Below, piece after piece: positions 19,010 to 28,581 of a stretch of 64,000 nucleotides of DNA (positions within the stretch are counted from its first letter, which is position 1; each line of letters opens with the position of its first letter). Under the pieces are notes generated by a model, which was not told the origin of the DNA, ran no database searches, and saw only the letters and a list, made by a program, of their open reading frames with translations. The stretch is from Maricaulis sp048270265. Its GTDB lineage: Bacteria > Pseudomonadota > Alphaproteobacteria > Caulobacterales > Maricaulaceae. The stretch is from positions 62,001 to 126,000 of the forward strand of contig NZ_JBLWTD010000004.1 of NCBI RefSeq assembly GCF_048270265.1. The letters run 5' to 3'. A program made the position numbers and the translations under genes.

Positions 19010-20041
19010 GTGGACAGCATAGTGAGAGTGAAAGCGACGGCTCCCATGCCCGAACCGGCAGAGCTCAACGCCGCCGAGCGCCTCGCCACGCTTGCCTTTG
19101 ACGATATGAGGCGGGTCGATGCGTTGATCCTCGATCGGCTGCAGAGCCATGTGACATTGATCCCCGAGCTGGCGCGCTATCTGATCGAGGCTGGCGGCAA
19201 ACGCGTGCGCCCGATGATCACGATTGCCGCGGCCAACATGATCGGCTGCCGCGACGAGGCCCCGGTCAAGCTCGCTGCCGCTGTTGAATTCATTCACACC
19301 GCGACCCTGCTGCACGACGATGTCGTCGATGAAAGCGGCATGCGGCGCGGCAAGGCCGCTGCCAATCTGGTCTGGGGCAACGCCTCCAGCGTACTGGTCG
19401 GCGACTTCCTGTTTGCGCGCTCATTCTCCCTGATGGTGGAGGCCGGTTCGATGAAGGCCCTCGGGGTGCTTTCTGCTGCAGCCTCGACGATTGCCGAGGG
19501 CGAAGTGCGCCAGCTGGCCGCCGTCAAGGATACCGGCGTTTCAGTCGAGACCTATCTCGAGATTATCGACGCCAAGACCGCCGCCCTCTTCTCTGCCGCA
19601 GCTCAGGTGGCCGGCATTGTCGCGGCGCGTCCGATTGTCGAGGAGAAGGCGCTTGAGGCCTATGGCCGCGAACTTGGCCTCGCCTTCCAGCTGGTCGATG
19701 ACGCGCTGGATTATGACGGCGCCGCAGCCAAGCTGGGCAAATCGGTCGGTGATGATTTCCGCGAGGGCAAGGTCACCCTGCCGGTCGCCCTGTGCATCCT
19801 CTCCGCCGACGAGGAACAGCGCGCCTTCTGGGACCGGGTCATCGGCCAGCTTGATCAGCGCGATGGCGATTTCGAGACCGCACTGGGCTATATGCGCGAA
19901 CACAAGGCCATCGAGGCCACCGTTGACGCTGCCCGTGCCCGTGCCGACAAGGCCCGCGAGGCCCTGTCGATCTTCCCGGCCAATGAATGGCGCCAGGCGC
20001 TCGAAGCCCTGGCCGGTTTCGTGGTCGAGCGCGTCCACTAG
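19010..20041 (+). CDS. Polyprenyl (probably octa- or longer) diphosphate synthase
   Basis: A 343-residue all-helical trans-prenyltransferase making the polyprenyl tail of ubiquinone. The first Asp-rich motif is LLHDDVVDESGMRRGKAA (about residue 100). The second is FQLVDDALDYDG (about residue 227). Other family features are GGKRVRPMI, VGDFLFARSF and GDDFREGKVTLP. Bulky residues before the first motif are not those of short-chain enzymes, so a C40-C50 product is likely; chain length cannot be set. A GTG at 19010 with AAGGGA upstream is chosen. The ATG at 19046 is an alternative, and an ATG at 18899 would add 37 non-conserved residues. Confidence 0.9.
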   Translation: MDSIVRVKATAPMPEPAELNAAERLATLAFDDMRRVDALILDRLQSHVTLIPELARYLIEAGGKRVRPMITIAAANMIGCRDEAPVKLAAAVEFIHTATLLHDDVVDESGMRRGKAAANLVWGNASSVLVGDFLFARSFSLMVEAGSMKALGVLSAAASTIAEGEVRQLAAVKDTGVSVETYLEIIDAKTAALFSAAAQVAGIVAARPIVEEKALEAYGRELGLAFQLVDDALDYDGAAAKLGKSVGDDFREGKVTLPVALCILSADEEQRAFWDRVIGQLDQRDGDFETALGYMREHKAIEATVDAARARADKAREALSIFPANEWRQALEALAGFVVERVH

Positions 20042-20059
20042 ACCCGGCAAGACAGGACG

Positions 20060-21070
20060 CTATTGCGTGATGTCCTCGCCCGCCGCCGCCGCGCGTTTGC
20101 GGACGGTGCGATGGAACAGGGTGAAGCCGGCAACGCCGATCAGGAACACCGCAGATTTCAGCCCCGCCGGTCCGGCAGCGCCGATCAGCGCCAGCGTGCC
20201 ACAGGCCAGGCTCAGCCCGGCCCAGACAAGGGCGACGCGGCGATGGCTCATCCCGAGCCGGATCAGCAATTGGTAGGCATGGGCCCGATGCGGCGCGAAC
20301 AGGCGCCGGCCGGCCCTGGCACGTGCCGCCATCGTCAGCAGGACATCGCCCAGCAGGGGCAGGATCAGCAGCGCAGCCAGCCAGACTGTTCCGTCTGACC
20401 CGGTCGCCGCCCAGCGCAGGGCCAGACCCGCAAACAGGACCGAAGCCCCCAGCGCTCCGGCATCGCCGGCAAACAATGTCCCGCGGGCGCGCAACAAGGG
20501 GGCATTCCAGACGGCGAAACCGGCCAGCGCCGCCGCCAGGGCCAGGCTGGCCGGTGCGACATCACCGCCGCCGGTCAAGCCGAGAACCAGACAGGCAGGG
20601 ATCAGGCAGGCAGCGATCAGCCCGTCAGACCCGTCCATGAAATTGACCGCATTGGCGGTGGTAAAGACCCACAGGCCAGACCCCAGCAGACCGATGATCC
20701 AGGGCAGCGCGACACCGAGATGGGTTACGGGTCCGGCCATCGCCGCCAGGGCAAGGCTGAGCGCCATCAGCAGGATGAATTTGAGCGTTTCCGACAGGGT
20801 GAAAAGGTCATCGAGCAAACCGGTGGCAGCGGCGATGCCGCCGCACACGGCCAGTCCGGCCAGCATCGCGGCGCTCGCCGGGGGCTGTTCGGGCAACAGC
20901 ACCAGGGCGATGAAGAAGCCGGCGACAATCCCGAGCCCGCCGCCGCGCGGCGTCGGCTTGTCATGATTGGAACGCTGATTGGGACGGTCGATGATGGCGG
21001 CGCGCCGCATCACCCAGCCGATCAGCAAGGCGGTGACAAAGGCGGCGACCGGGGGCCAGAGATCAATCAT
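20060..21070 (-). CDS. MraY/WecA-type glycosyl-1-phosphate transferase
   Basis: A 336-residue integral membrane protein with about ten transmembrane helices. It has the family signatures NQRSNHDKPTPRGGGLGIV (cytoplasmic loop 1), GLLDD, TTANAVNFMDGSDGLIA (magnesium-binding Asp, about residue 145) and FAGDAGALGAS. A C-terminal RLFAPHRAHAYQLLIRLGMSHRRVAL loop resembles the WecA/WbcO group rather than MraY. It would transfer a sugar-1-phosphate to undecaprenyl phosphate to begin a surface polysaccharide. Its start overlaps the ispE stop by eight bases. The nucleotide-sugar substrate is not readable. Confidence 0.87.
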   Translation of the reverse strand: MIDLWPPVAAFVTALLIGWVMRRAAIIDRPNQRSNHDKPTPRGGGLGIVAGFFIALVLLPEQPPASAAMLAGLAVCGGIAAATGLLDDLFTLSETLKFILLMALSLALAAMAGPVTHLGVALPWIIGLLGSGLWVFTTANAVNFMDGSDGLIAACLIPACLVLGLTGGGDVAPASLALAAALAGFAVWNAPLLRARGTLFAGDAGALGASVLFAGLALRWAATGSDGTVWLAALLILPLLGDVLLTMAARARAGRRLFAPHRAHAYQLLIRLGMSHRRVALVWAGLSLACGTLALIGAAGPAGLKSAVFLIGVAGFTLFHRTVRKRAAAAGEDITQ

Positions 21071-21935
21071 CGCTGCCCGCTCCCAATTGCACCGGCACCA
21101 CCGTCCAGTCCGGCAGGGCCGCGGCCAGCATCGCGGCGGCCTGCCGGGAAGCGTCGAGGCTGGTGTAGAGCGCAAAACAACTGGCGCCGGAGCCCGACAT
21201 GCGCACCAGGCCCGGCTGGCCCGCCGCCGCCAGTACTTCCAGCGTCCGCGCGATCTCCGGCGCGACCGAAAGCGCCGCCGGCTCTAGGTCATTCGGTTCG
21301 GCCGCGAGCCAGGCCGGCAGGTTCTGCAGATCCGGCGCCGATTCTGTCAGCTTCGCAGGCGCGCCGGCATCAAATCGCCTGAACACTTCGGCGGTCGAGA
21401 CAGGTATTCCGGCATTGACGATAACCCCGAAGAGCGGCGCAAACTCACCCAGCAATTCGATCCAGTCACCAATCCCGCGCATCCGCAGCGGGCGGGAATA
21501 CAGGCAGGCCGGAATGTCGGCGCCGAGATCGCAGGCCAGATGCGCCAGCTCCTCGACCGGCAAGTCGAGCTGCCACAAGCGGTTCAGCGCGCGCAGCGTT
21601 GCCGCCGCATCGGCGGACCCGCCGCCCAGTCCGGCCGAGACCGGGATCCGCTTTTCCAGGTGGATGGCCGCGCCAGCCCTGATGCCGGCGGCATGCTGCA
21701 ATGCCCGCGCAGCGCGGAGCACCAGATTATTGCCCTCACCGGCGAGTGCCCGCGACGCCTCCCCCGACAGGGTCAAGGTCAGTCCGGCGGCGGGTCGGAC
21801 GGTGATCGTGTCGCCCCAGTCGGCAAAGACCACCAGGCTGTCGAGCGGATGATATCCGTCCTCGCGCGCGCGCCCGACCCGCAGGGTCAGGTTGACCTTG
21901 GCGCTGGCGCGTTCAACGATCTCGCTGCCCGTCAC
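21063..21935 (-). CDS. ispE: 4-diphosphocytidyl-2-C-methyl-D-erythritol kinase
   Basis: A 290-residue GHMP kinase of the MEP isoprenoid pathway. The N-terminal ASAKVNLTLRVGRAREDGYHPLDSLVVF is diagnostic. The ATP loop is IPVSAGLGGGSADAAATLRALN (about residue 98), and the third GHMP motif is VRMSGSGASCFALY (about residue 243). The ATG overlaps the stop of the TPR lipoprotein gene by four bases, and its own stop overlaps the next gene. IspE supplies precursors for the prenyl synthase encoded just upstream on the other strand. Confidence 0.96.
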   Translation of the reverse strand: MTGSEIVERASAKVNLTLRVGRAREDGYHPLDSLVVFADWGDTITVRPAAGLTLTLSGEASRALAGEGNNLVLRAARALQHAAGIRAGAAIHLEKRIPVSAGLGGGSADAAATLRALNRLWQLDLPVEELAHLACDLGADIPACLYSRPLRMRGIGDWIELLGEFAPLFGVIVNAGIPVSTAEVFRRFDAGAPAKLTESAPDLQNLPAWLAAEPNDLEPAALSVAPEIARTLEVLAAAGQPGLVRMSGSGASCFALYTSLDASRQAAAMLAAALPDWTVVPVQLGAGSDD

Positions 21936-23626
21936 GGCGTATCGACCTCGATCGGAATGGACTCGGCGGCGGGAACACCCGATTCCAGGCGCAGCTCAAT
22001 TCCGGCCCGCTCTGCATCGTCCGGGTCCAGATCGAGCGTCCGGCGCCACTGGAAACCGGCTTCGAGCCGGCGCCCGACCTGCCAATAGGCATCGCCGAGA
22101 TGGTAGTTGATGGTGGCATTGCCCGGATCCAGGGCTGCGGCCCGCTCCAGCTCGGCGACGGCGGCGTCGTAATGGCCAAGGCGATAATGGGCCCAGCCGA
22201 GACTGTCGACGATATTGCCCTGCTCCGGTTCCAGCTCAGCCGCCTGGGAGACCATCTCGAAGGCGCGCGAGATATTGACCCCGTGATCGATCCACAAATA
22301 CCCGAGGTCATTGAGGATTTGCGGCTCCCGCGGCGCCACTTCCAGCGCTTCCAGATAGGCTGCCTCGGCTTCGGTCCAGTCTGCGCCATCGTAGAGACAG
22401 GCGGCGCGGAAATAATAGTGGCGCCAGTCATCCGGCTGGCCGGCAGCGTGCCGGTCGATGATCACGCTGTGATAGAGGTCGACGGCTTCGTCACAGCGGC
22501 CCTGCACCCGCAACAGATCGGCCAGGATAAGCCGCGGCTCGGTATCGCCGGTACGGTTTGAAAGCTGCTGCGCGGCCAGGGTCGCCGGCTCGATATTGCC
22601 GAGCCGCGCCATCAGCCAGATCCGGTCGATTTCCGAGGAGGTTTTGAAGGGGCCTTCCGGTACGGCGGCATATTCCACCAGGGCCAGCTCGGGCAGGTTG
22701 ATGCGCTGCAGGGTTTCACCCAGCATGATCCGTATCGATGCATCGGCCGGATCTAGGCGTTGCAGCATGCGCAGATAGATGACCGACATGTCCATATCGG
22801 CCTGGGCCGCGAGGCTGGCGGCCGGACCGAAGGCCGAACGGGCGGCGAATTGCGCAATGCTCGGACGTGCCGGTGGCCGGCGGCCGGCGGTGACCTGTTC
22901 GAGCGCCGCGCGCATGCTGGCATCCAGAGGATCACCTTCAAGATAGGCATTATACAGCGCCGCCGCATCGTCCCGGCGCCGCTGGCGCTCGAGGAAATTG
23001 CCATAGAGCTCGGTGGCCATACGCGGGAAGGGCGAGGAGAACACTGCCGCCTGATAGGCTCCGTCCGCCTCCTCGACCCGATTGGCAGCGTCGAACAGCA
23101 TGGCGCGGTGAATGGGGATGAACGGCGAGAGGAAGCCGGGCGCGGTGAGGTCTTCGGCACCGGCCAGCGCCTCGTCGACAGCGCCGCCGCCGAGCAGGGC
23201 CCACTCCGACCAGATCTGGGCCAGGAAAGTATTGAACGGCCCGTAGTCCGGTGCGTTGTGCAGGGTATCGAGCGCCTGCGCATAGCGGCGCGCATGGATC
23301 TGGTCGGCTGCCAGATAGAGGCTGGCCAGACGGCTCGGATCACCCGAGGCGGTGCTGGCAGTGGCCAGCTGGACAGCGCGGTCCATCTCGCCGGCCAGGA
23401 TCCCGGTGATGAAAGCACGATCGGTCAGGATCGCATCGCCGGGCATCAGGCGCAGCGCTTCGGCATAGAAATCGGCCGCCACCTGCGCATCGCGGTTCAC
23501 GCCTGCATGGCGCGCAGCCAGGAAGGCGCCGTAGGCGGTCGCCTCATCCTCCGGCATGGTGGTCGCACAGGACGCCGTCATGAAAACGGCAAGGAAAAGG
23601 GGCAGGACGCGCAGGATCTTGATCAT
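21932..23626 (-). CDS. TPR-repeat lipoprotein
   Basis: A 564-residue exported protein. The N-terminal signal LPLFLAVFMTASC ends in a lipobox-like TASC (the -3 Thr is atypical), so Cys20 is probably lipidated. The remainder is tetratricopeptide-like helix pairs, clearest near residues 400-535 (AEAAYLEALEVAPREPQILNDLGYLWIDHG; DSLGWAHYRLGHYDAAVAELERAAALDPGNATINYHLGDAYW). Such proteins act as scaffolds for envelope or secretion complexes; no specific partner can be named. It leads the TPR-ispE-glycosyltransferase run with overlapping stops and starts. Confidence 0.88.
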   Translation of the reverse strand: MIKILRVLPLFLAVFMTASCATTMPEDEATAYGAFLAARHAGVNRDAQVAADFYAEALRLMPGDAILTDRAFITGILAGEMDRAVQLATASTASGDPSRLASLYLAADQIHARRYAQALDTLHNAPDYGPFNTFLAQIWSEWALLGGGAVDEALAGAEDLTAPGFLSPFIPIHRAMLFDAANRVEEADGAYQAAVFSSPFPRMATELYGNFLERQRRRDDAAALYNAYLEGDPLDASMRAALEQVTAGRRPPARPSIAQFAARSAFGPAASLAAQADMDMSVIYLRMLQRLDPADASIRIMLGETLQRINLPELALVEYAAVPEGPFKTSSEIDRIWLMARLGNIEPATLAAQQLSNRTGDTEPRLILADLLRVQGRCDEAVDLYHSVIIDRHAAGQPDDWRHYYFRAACLYDGADWTEAEAAYLEALEVAPREPQILNDLGYLWIDHGVNISRAFEMVSQAAELEPEQGNIVDSLGWAHYRLGHYDAAVAELERAAALDPGNATINYHLGDAYWQVGRRLEAGFQWRRTLDLDPDDAERAGIELRLESGVPAAESIPIEVDTP

Positions 23627-23679
23627 GGCGTCATGCTCGCTCTCCGGGGGCCTGCGTGCAAGGGCCCTGCACTCATGGC

Positions 23680-25353
23680 CTACATATTGGCATACATCGG
23701 ACCGCCGCCGCCCTCGGGCGTCGTCCAGTTGATATTCTGGTTCGGGTCCTTGATATCGCAGGTCTTGCAGTGGACACAGTTCTGGGCGTTGATCTGGAAA
23801 CGCTCCTGCCCTGTCGTCTCATCCTTGATCCACTCATAGACCCCGGCCGGGCAATAACGTGTCGACGGTCCGGCAAAGACCGCCAGTTCCGAGGTTTCCT
23901 GCAGGGACAGGTCGGCGACCTTGAGGTGGACCGGCTGGTCTTCCTCGTGATTGGTGTTGGAGATGAAGACCGAGGACAGGCGATCGAAGGTCAGCACACC
24001 ATCAGGCTTGGGGTAGCTGATCGGCTTGTGCTGCGCCGCCGGCTCAAGGCTGGCCGCATCGGTCTTGCCGTGCTTCATCGTGCCGAAGGGCGACCAGCCG
24101 CCCAGCAACGTGTTGCACCACATATCGATGCCGCCAAACATGACGCCCAGCAGGGTGCCGAATTTCGACCAGAGCGGTTTGACATTGCGCACGCGCTTGA
24201 GGTCCTTGGCGACCCAGGAATTCTCGTAGGCCGTCTGGTATTCGCTCAGCTCGTCATGGGCGCGGCCCGACTGGATCGCGGCGAAGGCGGCTTCCGCGGC
24301 CAACATGCCGGTCTTCATGGCGTTATGGCTGCCCTTGATGCGCGGCACATTGACGAAGCCGGCCGAGCAGCCGATCAGCGCCCCGCCCGGGAAGGCGAGT
24401 TTCGGCACGGATTGATAGCCGCCCTCGGTGATGGCGCGGGCGCCGTAGGACAGGCGCTCGCCGCCTTCCAGAGTCGCGCTGATCGCCGGGTGCGTCTTCA
24501 GGCGCTGGAATTCCTCGAAGGGCGAGAGGTAGGGATTTTTGTAATTGAGGTGAACGACAAAACCGATCGAGACCAGGTTCTCGCCATAGTGATACATGAA
24601 GGAGCCGCCACCGGTCTTGCCGTCGAGCGGCCAGCCCATGGTGTGCTTGACCATGCCGGGCTTGTGGTTCTCCGGCTTCACGCGCCACAGCTCTTTCAGG
24701 CCGATACCGAATTTCTGCGGCTCCTTGCCGGCGGAGAGGTCGAAGCGTTCGATCAATTGCTTGGCCAGCGAACCGCGCACGCCCTCGCCGATCAGCGTGT
24801 ACTTGCCGCGCAATTCCATGCCCGGCTGGTAGCCATCCTTGTGGGAACCATCCCTGGCGACGCCGAAATCACCGGTGACCACGCCCTTGATGGCGCCATC
24901 TTCCTCGACCAGCGCCGCGGCCGGGAAACCGGGATAGATCTCGACGCCCAGCGCTTCAGCCTGTTCGCCGAGCCAGCGGCAGACATTGCCAAGCGAGACG
25001 ATATGGCAGCCATGATTGCTCATCAGCGGCGGGAAGAAGATGGTCGGCAGGCTGATCGAACCGTGATGGCCAAGCACTTCGAAGATATCGGTCTTCACAG
25101 GATCACTGATCGGCGCGCCCATATTCTTCCAGTCGGGCAAAAGCTCATTGAGCGCCTTGGGATCAACCACGGCGCCGGAGAGGATATGCGCACCGACTTC
25201 GGCGCCTTTTTCCAGCACGGCGATCGAGACCTCGGTCCCGGCTTCGGCAGCGAGCTGTTTCAGACGGATCGCGGCGGACAGGCCCGCAGGCCCGCCTCCA
25301 ACGATGACAACGTCATAATCCATGGATTCGCGTTCGATGGGGGCGTCAGTCAT
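23680..25353 (-). CDS. Electron transfer flavoprotein-ubiquinone oxidoreductase
   Basis: A 557-residue membrane-associated flavoprotein passing electrons from ETF to ubiquinone. The FAD-binding Rossmann motif is DVVIVGGGPAGLSAAIRL (residues about 13-30). Conserved ETF-QO segments include LEKGAEVGAHILSGAVVDPKAL, GEGVRGSLAKQL, KELWRV and the quinone-binding region. The C-terminal 4Fe-4S cluster has four cysteines (CPAGVYEW and NCVHCKTCDIKDPNQNINW). Length is standard. The ETF subunit genes are not in the window. An internal ATG at residue 11 is an alternative start. Confidence 0.95.
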   Translation of the reverse strand: MTDAPIERESMDYDVVIVGGGPAGLSAAIRLKQLAAEAGTEVSIAVLEKGAEVGAHILSGAVVDPKALNELLPDWKNMGAPISDPVKTDIFEVLGHHGSISLPTIFFPPLMSNHGCHIVSLGNVCRWLGEQAEALGVEIYPGFPAAALVEEDGAIKGVVTGDFGVARDGSHKDGYQPGMELRGKYTLIGEGVRGSLAKQLIERFDLSAGKEPQKFGIGLKELWRVKPENHKPGMVKHTMGWPLDGKTGGGSFMYHYGENLVSIGFVVHLNYKNPYLSPFEEFQRLKTHPAISATLEGGERLSYGARAITEGGYQSVPKLAFPGGALIGCSAGFVNVPRIKGSHNAMKTGMLAAEAAFAAIQSGRAHDELSEYQTAYENSWVAKDLKRVRNVKPLWSKFGTLLGVMFGGIDMWCNTLLGGWSPFGTMKHGKTDAASLEPAAQHKPISYPKPDGVLTFDRLSSVFISNTNHEEDQPVHLKVADLSLQETSELAVFAGPSTRYCPAGVYEWIKDETTGQERFQINAQNCVHCKTCDIKDPNQNINWTTPEGGGGPMYANM

Positions 25354-25545
25354 GGGGCGGCGACCTCTTGTCTCTTCGGATTCGATACATATCCGGCTTG
25401 CGGGTATCCGGTCATAGCTTAGGATCGCGCCAGCTTCCAGCGCTTGCCGCGCAGGAGAGCAAGTTTTTTGACGTTGACGTTCACGTAAGGCCCAATCATT
25501 CCCGCTCCCGCCCTCACCTCGTCGGATGAAAAAGCCCTCAAGGCG

Positions 25546-26361
25546 TTGATCGCCTGGTGGGAGGATGCCGGTATTCCGCTCGACGAACCGGTCGTTCGGC
25601 CGCGCGCGCCTGCGGCAAGCCGGGCCCCGGCGGCACAGGCCGGAGCAGGACAGGCTGCAGGCTCACCGGCCCGCGCATCCGAAGGGCGCCCCGCCGCCGC
25701 GACGGCCGCCTCGGCCAAGGCTGCCGGTTTCGGCGATGCCGCCAGCGACGGGCCGAGCGCCCGCGAACTGGTGGCCGACACGCCGACGCTGGAAACCCTG
25801 CGCGCCGCGATCGAGAGCTTCCACGGCTGCCCGCTGCGCAACACCGCCCGCAATACGGTGTTTGCGCGCGGCAATCCGCAGGCGAAAATCATGATCATCG
25901 GCGAAGCCCCCGGCCGCGACGAAGACCTTGCCGGGGAGCCCTTTGTCGGCCCGGCCGGGCATCTGCTCGACCGGATTTTCGCCTCGATCGGCCTCGGCGG
26001 CGAGCAGATCTACATCACCAATATCCTCAACTGGCGGCCACCGGGCAATCGCAGCCCGACGCAGGAGGAGATTGCCTCCTGCCTGCCGCTGGTCGAACGT
26101 CATATTGCCCTGGTTGAGCCCGACATTCTCGTCCTCGCGGGCGGTATCGCCGCACAATCCCTGCTCGGCGCCAGCGAGAGCATCACCAAGCTGCGCGGCA
26201 AGTGGGCCGATTACGCCATCCGCGATGCAGCTGGCGAGCCAACCGGCAAGACCATCCCGGCCCTGCCAACCTTCCACCCGGCCTATCTGCTGCGCCGGCC
26301 AACGGAGAAACGCTTCGTCTGGCAGGACATGCTGACGCTCGCCAAGCGGCTCGAAGCCTGA
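25546..26361 (+). CDS. Uracil-DNA glycosylase, family 4-like
   Basis: A 271-residue DNA-repair enzyme. Motif 1 is IGEAPGRDEDLAGEPFVGPAGHLLDRIF. Motif 2 is TFHPAYLLRRP near the C-terminus, and ITNILNWRPPGNRSPTQEE lies between. Family 4 enzymes carry a 4Fe-4S cluster bound by four Cys. Here only two of the positions are Cys (GCPLR and ASCLPL); the others are Phe and Trp. From memory this is a trait shared by related alphaproteobacterial proteins, not a mutation peculiar to this one. The start is a TTG, as no ATG or GTG follows the upstream stop before the conserved region. A low-complexity Ala/Pro linker occupies residues about 20-65. Confidence 0.85.
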   Translation: MIAWWEDAGIPLDEPVVRPRAPAASRAPAAQAGAGQAAGSPARASEGRPAAATAASAKAAGFGDAASDGPSARELVADTPTLETLRAAIESFHGCPLRNTARNTVFARGNPQAKIMIIGEAPGRDEDLAGEPFVGPAGHLLDRIFASIGLGGEQIYITNILNWRPPGNRSPTQEEIASCLPLVERHIALVEPDILVLAGGIAAQSLLGASESITKLRGKWADYAIRDAAGEPTGKTIPALPTFHPAYLLRRPTEKRFVWQDMLTLAKRLEA

Positions 26362-26725
26362 GTGCGGCCGGTTCGCTGCCGGGCTAGTGCGGCATCCGGT
26401 CGCGGCTGACCGTCCCGACACAGTCTCCACCGCCATCGCCCTGCCTGCGCGTGGCGGCATGCTGCGGCGAACCACCCATGAGCGCCGAGCACTATCAACC
26501 TGAATTTCCCGGCTTTTTGGAATAATTACCTCGTCTTTCAACGAATTTTGACGTCGATATTCTCGGGCCGGACGGACCTCGCACAACCTTCAACTGTTTG
26601 CCCGGCTGGTACCGGATATTCCGGCCCGGCCACGGCGCTGACTCGCAAGCCCTGCGCTTCAGGATCGATTAACCTCCGGCACCGAGCTTGTCGGCCGAAA
26701 CGCCCCCAACTCGCAGGCAAACGGC
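26362..26725. other. Gene-free region before the PAS/chemoreceptor pair
   Basis: About 360 bases. The right part (about 26500-26570) is AT-richer and is a likely promoter zone for the downstream pair. I do not see a recognisable operator or RNA gene, and the short frames across it do not look coding. Confidence 0.45.
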
Positions 26726-27304
26726 ATGACAGGACTCAGAAATTCACAACTGCGGCAGGCGAGACGCGCACCGCAAATCGATCAGCTGACGGGCAAGGAG
26801 CGCACTTTCCCCGACGATCAGGTGATCGTCACCAAGACCGATCTCAAAGGCCATATCACCTATGCCAATGAGGTCTTCCAGTCGCTGTCCAGCCTGACAG
26901 AGCGCGAATGCCTGGGCGCGCCCCACAATCTGATCCGCCACCCGGACATGCCGCGCTGCGTCTTCGACCTGATGTGGAAGACGATCCAGGACGGGCGCGA
27001 GATCTTCGCCTATGTGCTGAACCGCGCAACGAATGGCGACCATTACTGGGTCCATGCCCATGTCACCCCCAGCTTCAATGATGCCGGTGAAATCGTCGGC
27101 TATCACTCAAACCGGCGCAAGCCGGAGCGCCGGGTCGTGCAGGAGCACATCATCCCGCTCTATGCGCAATTGCGCGCCGAAGAGCGCCGGCATGAACGCC
27201 CGAAACAGGCCCTCGCCGCTTCCACTGAAATGCTGAACAGCAAGCTCGCCGAACTCGGTCTCGAATACGACCAGTTCGTCTGCACCCTCGGGCAGGATCA
27301 CTGA
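26726..27304 (+). CDS. Aer-like PAS domain protein
   Basis: A 192-residue soluble protein. Residues about 25-140 are a PAS domain of the Aer type (VIVTKTDLKGHITYANEVFQSLSSLTERE, APHNLIRHPDMPRCVFDLMWKTIQDGREIFAYVLNRATNGDHYWVHAHVTP). In Aer this domain holds FAD and senses redox state. The rest is a helical tail with charged heptads. There is no membrane segment. The next gene, 47 bases on, is a chemoreceptor with no sensor or membrane anchor, so the pair could function as a split Aer. It lies next to the nitrate respiration genes, which suits energy taxis. FAD binding is inferred. Confidence 0.85.
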   Translation: MTGLRNSQLRQARRAPQIDQLTGKERTFPDDQVIVTKTDLKGHITYANEVFQSLSSLTERECLGAPHNLIRHPDMPRCVFDLMWKTIQDGREIFAYVLNRATNGDHYWVHAHVTPSFNDAGEIVGYHSNRRKPERRVVQEHIIPLYAQLRAEERRHERPKQALAASTEMLNSKLAELGLEYDQFVCTLGQDH

Positions 27305-27351
27305 CCGAGCGCACATCTGCCACGCGAAATGCCCTGCAAAGGAAGTCCCAC

Positions 27352-28512
27352 ATGTTCGAAAGCAATGACCGCAAAGCCATTCGCCGGGCCGGCCAAATCG
27401 TGCGCGCCGTCGCCAATGGCGATTTCGAGCAGCGCATCACCCACATCTCGTCCGATCCGGAAATTGCGGAGATGGAGCTGGCGATCAACCTGTTGATCGA
27501 TCGGGCCGACGCCTATCTGCGCGAGTCACATGCCTGCTTCGACTATGTGCGCCAGAACAAGCATTTCCGCCTGATATCCGAGACGGGGATGGTCGGCGGC
27601 TTCCGCAATGCAGCGCAGTCGATCAATGCCACCATCCTGTCGATCAAGGCACGCCATGAGGGGGCCGTTGACCTTGCCACACGGCTTGAAGCGGAACTGG
27701 GCGATGTCGTGTCAGGCGTTTCCACCACGATCGAAAACCTCAATGATGCCACCGCAGGGCTGAACACCATCACCGACACGGCGAACCAGAAATGCATCAA
27801 TGTCTCGGCCGGCGCCGAGCAGGCATCGACCAATATGCAAAGTGTCGCCGCTGCCGCCGAGGAATTGACGAGTTCGATCGGAGAAATCGACCGCCAGACC
27901 GCCAATTCAACCGATCTCGCTGCAGCCGCCGTCGAGAAATCGCACTCCATGAACGCCCAGATCGAGAATCTCAGCGCCGTATCGCGGAACATTGGCGAGG
28001 TGGTCAATCTGATCAATGCTATCGCCGAACAGACCAATCTTCTGGCGCTGAACGCCACCATCGAGGCTGCGCGCGCCGGCGATGCCGGCCGGGGCTTCGC
28101 CATTGTCGCCCAGGAGGTGAAGACGCTGGCGGGGCAGACCGCGCGGGCCACCGAGAATATCAGCGCCCAGATCAACGCCCTCCAGACGAGTACGGTCGAG
28201 GCTGTGTCCGCGAACGCGACAATCAGCTCCGCCATTGAGGACATCAACGCAGCCTGCAGCGCGATCGCGGCCTCGGTGACGCAGCAAAGCTCCGCCACCA
28301 ACGAGATCGCAAGAAGCGTCGATGAAGCGGCCCAGGGGACGCGCAGCGTCTCGAGCGGTATCAGCGCGGTGCAGATGGCCACAGATCAGACCCGGGATAC
28401 GGTCTCCACGGTCGTCCAGTCCTCAAACGTTCTGGCCGAGCAGGAAGGCAATCTGATCAATCTGCGGACCAATATCGTCGACTTCCTGGGCGAATTGCGC
28501 CGGGTCGGCTGA
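27352..28512 (+). CDS. Soluble methyl-accepting chemotaxis protein
   Basis: A 386-residue cytoplasmic chemoreceptor. Residues about 10-110 contain a HAMP-like segment (RAVANGDFEQRITHISSDPEIAEMELAINLLIDRADAYLRESHACFDYV). The rest is the antiparallel coiled-coil signalling domain with the invariant tip IAEQTNLLALNATIEAARAGDAGRGFAIVAQEVKTLA (about residues 223-260), which binds CheA and CheW. Candidate methylation sites flank it (AAEELTSSI, TNEIARSV). No transmembrane helix is present. AAGGA precedes the ATG. No C-terminal CheB/CheR-tethering pentapeptide is evident. Confidence 0.93.
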   Translation: MFESNDRKAIRRAGQIVRAVANGDFEQRITHISSDPEIAEMELAINLLIDRADAYLRESHACFDYVRQNKHFRLISETGMVGGFRNAAQSINATILSIKARHEGAVDLATRLEAELGDVVSGVSTTIENLNDATAGLNTITDTANQKCINVSAGAEQASTNMQSVAAAAEELTSSIGEIDRQTANSTDLAAAAVEKSHSMNAQIENLSAVSRNIGEVVNLINAIAEQTNLLALNATIEAARAGDAGRGFAIVAQEVKTLAGQTARATENISAQINALQTSTVEAVSANATISSAIEDINAACSAIAASVTQQSSATNEIARSVDEAAQGTRSVSSGISAVQMATDQTRDTVSTVVQSSNVLAEQEGNLINLRTNIVDFLGELRRVG

Positions 28513-28581
28513 GGCCGTTGATCAACTGGTCGTGAAATTTTGTTCTTGATTTGTTCTGAGCGTTAAGCATAATCCTGCACC

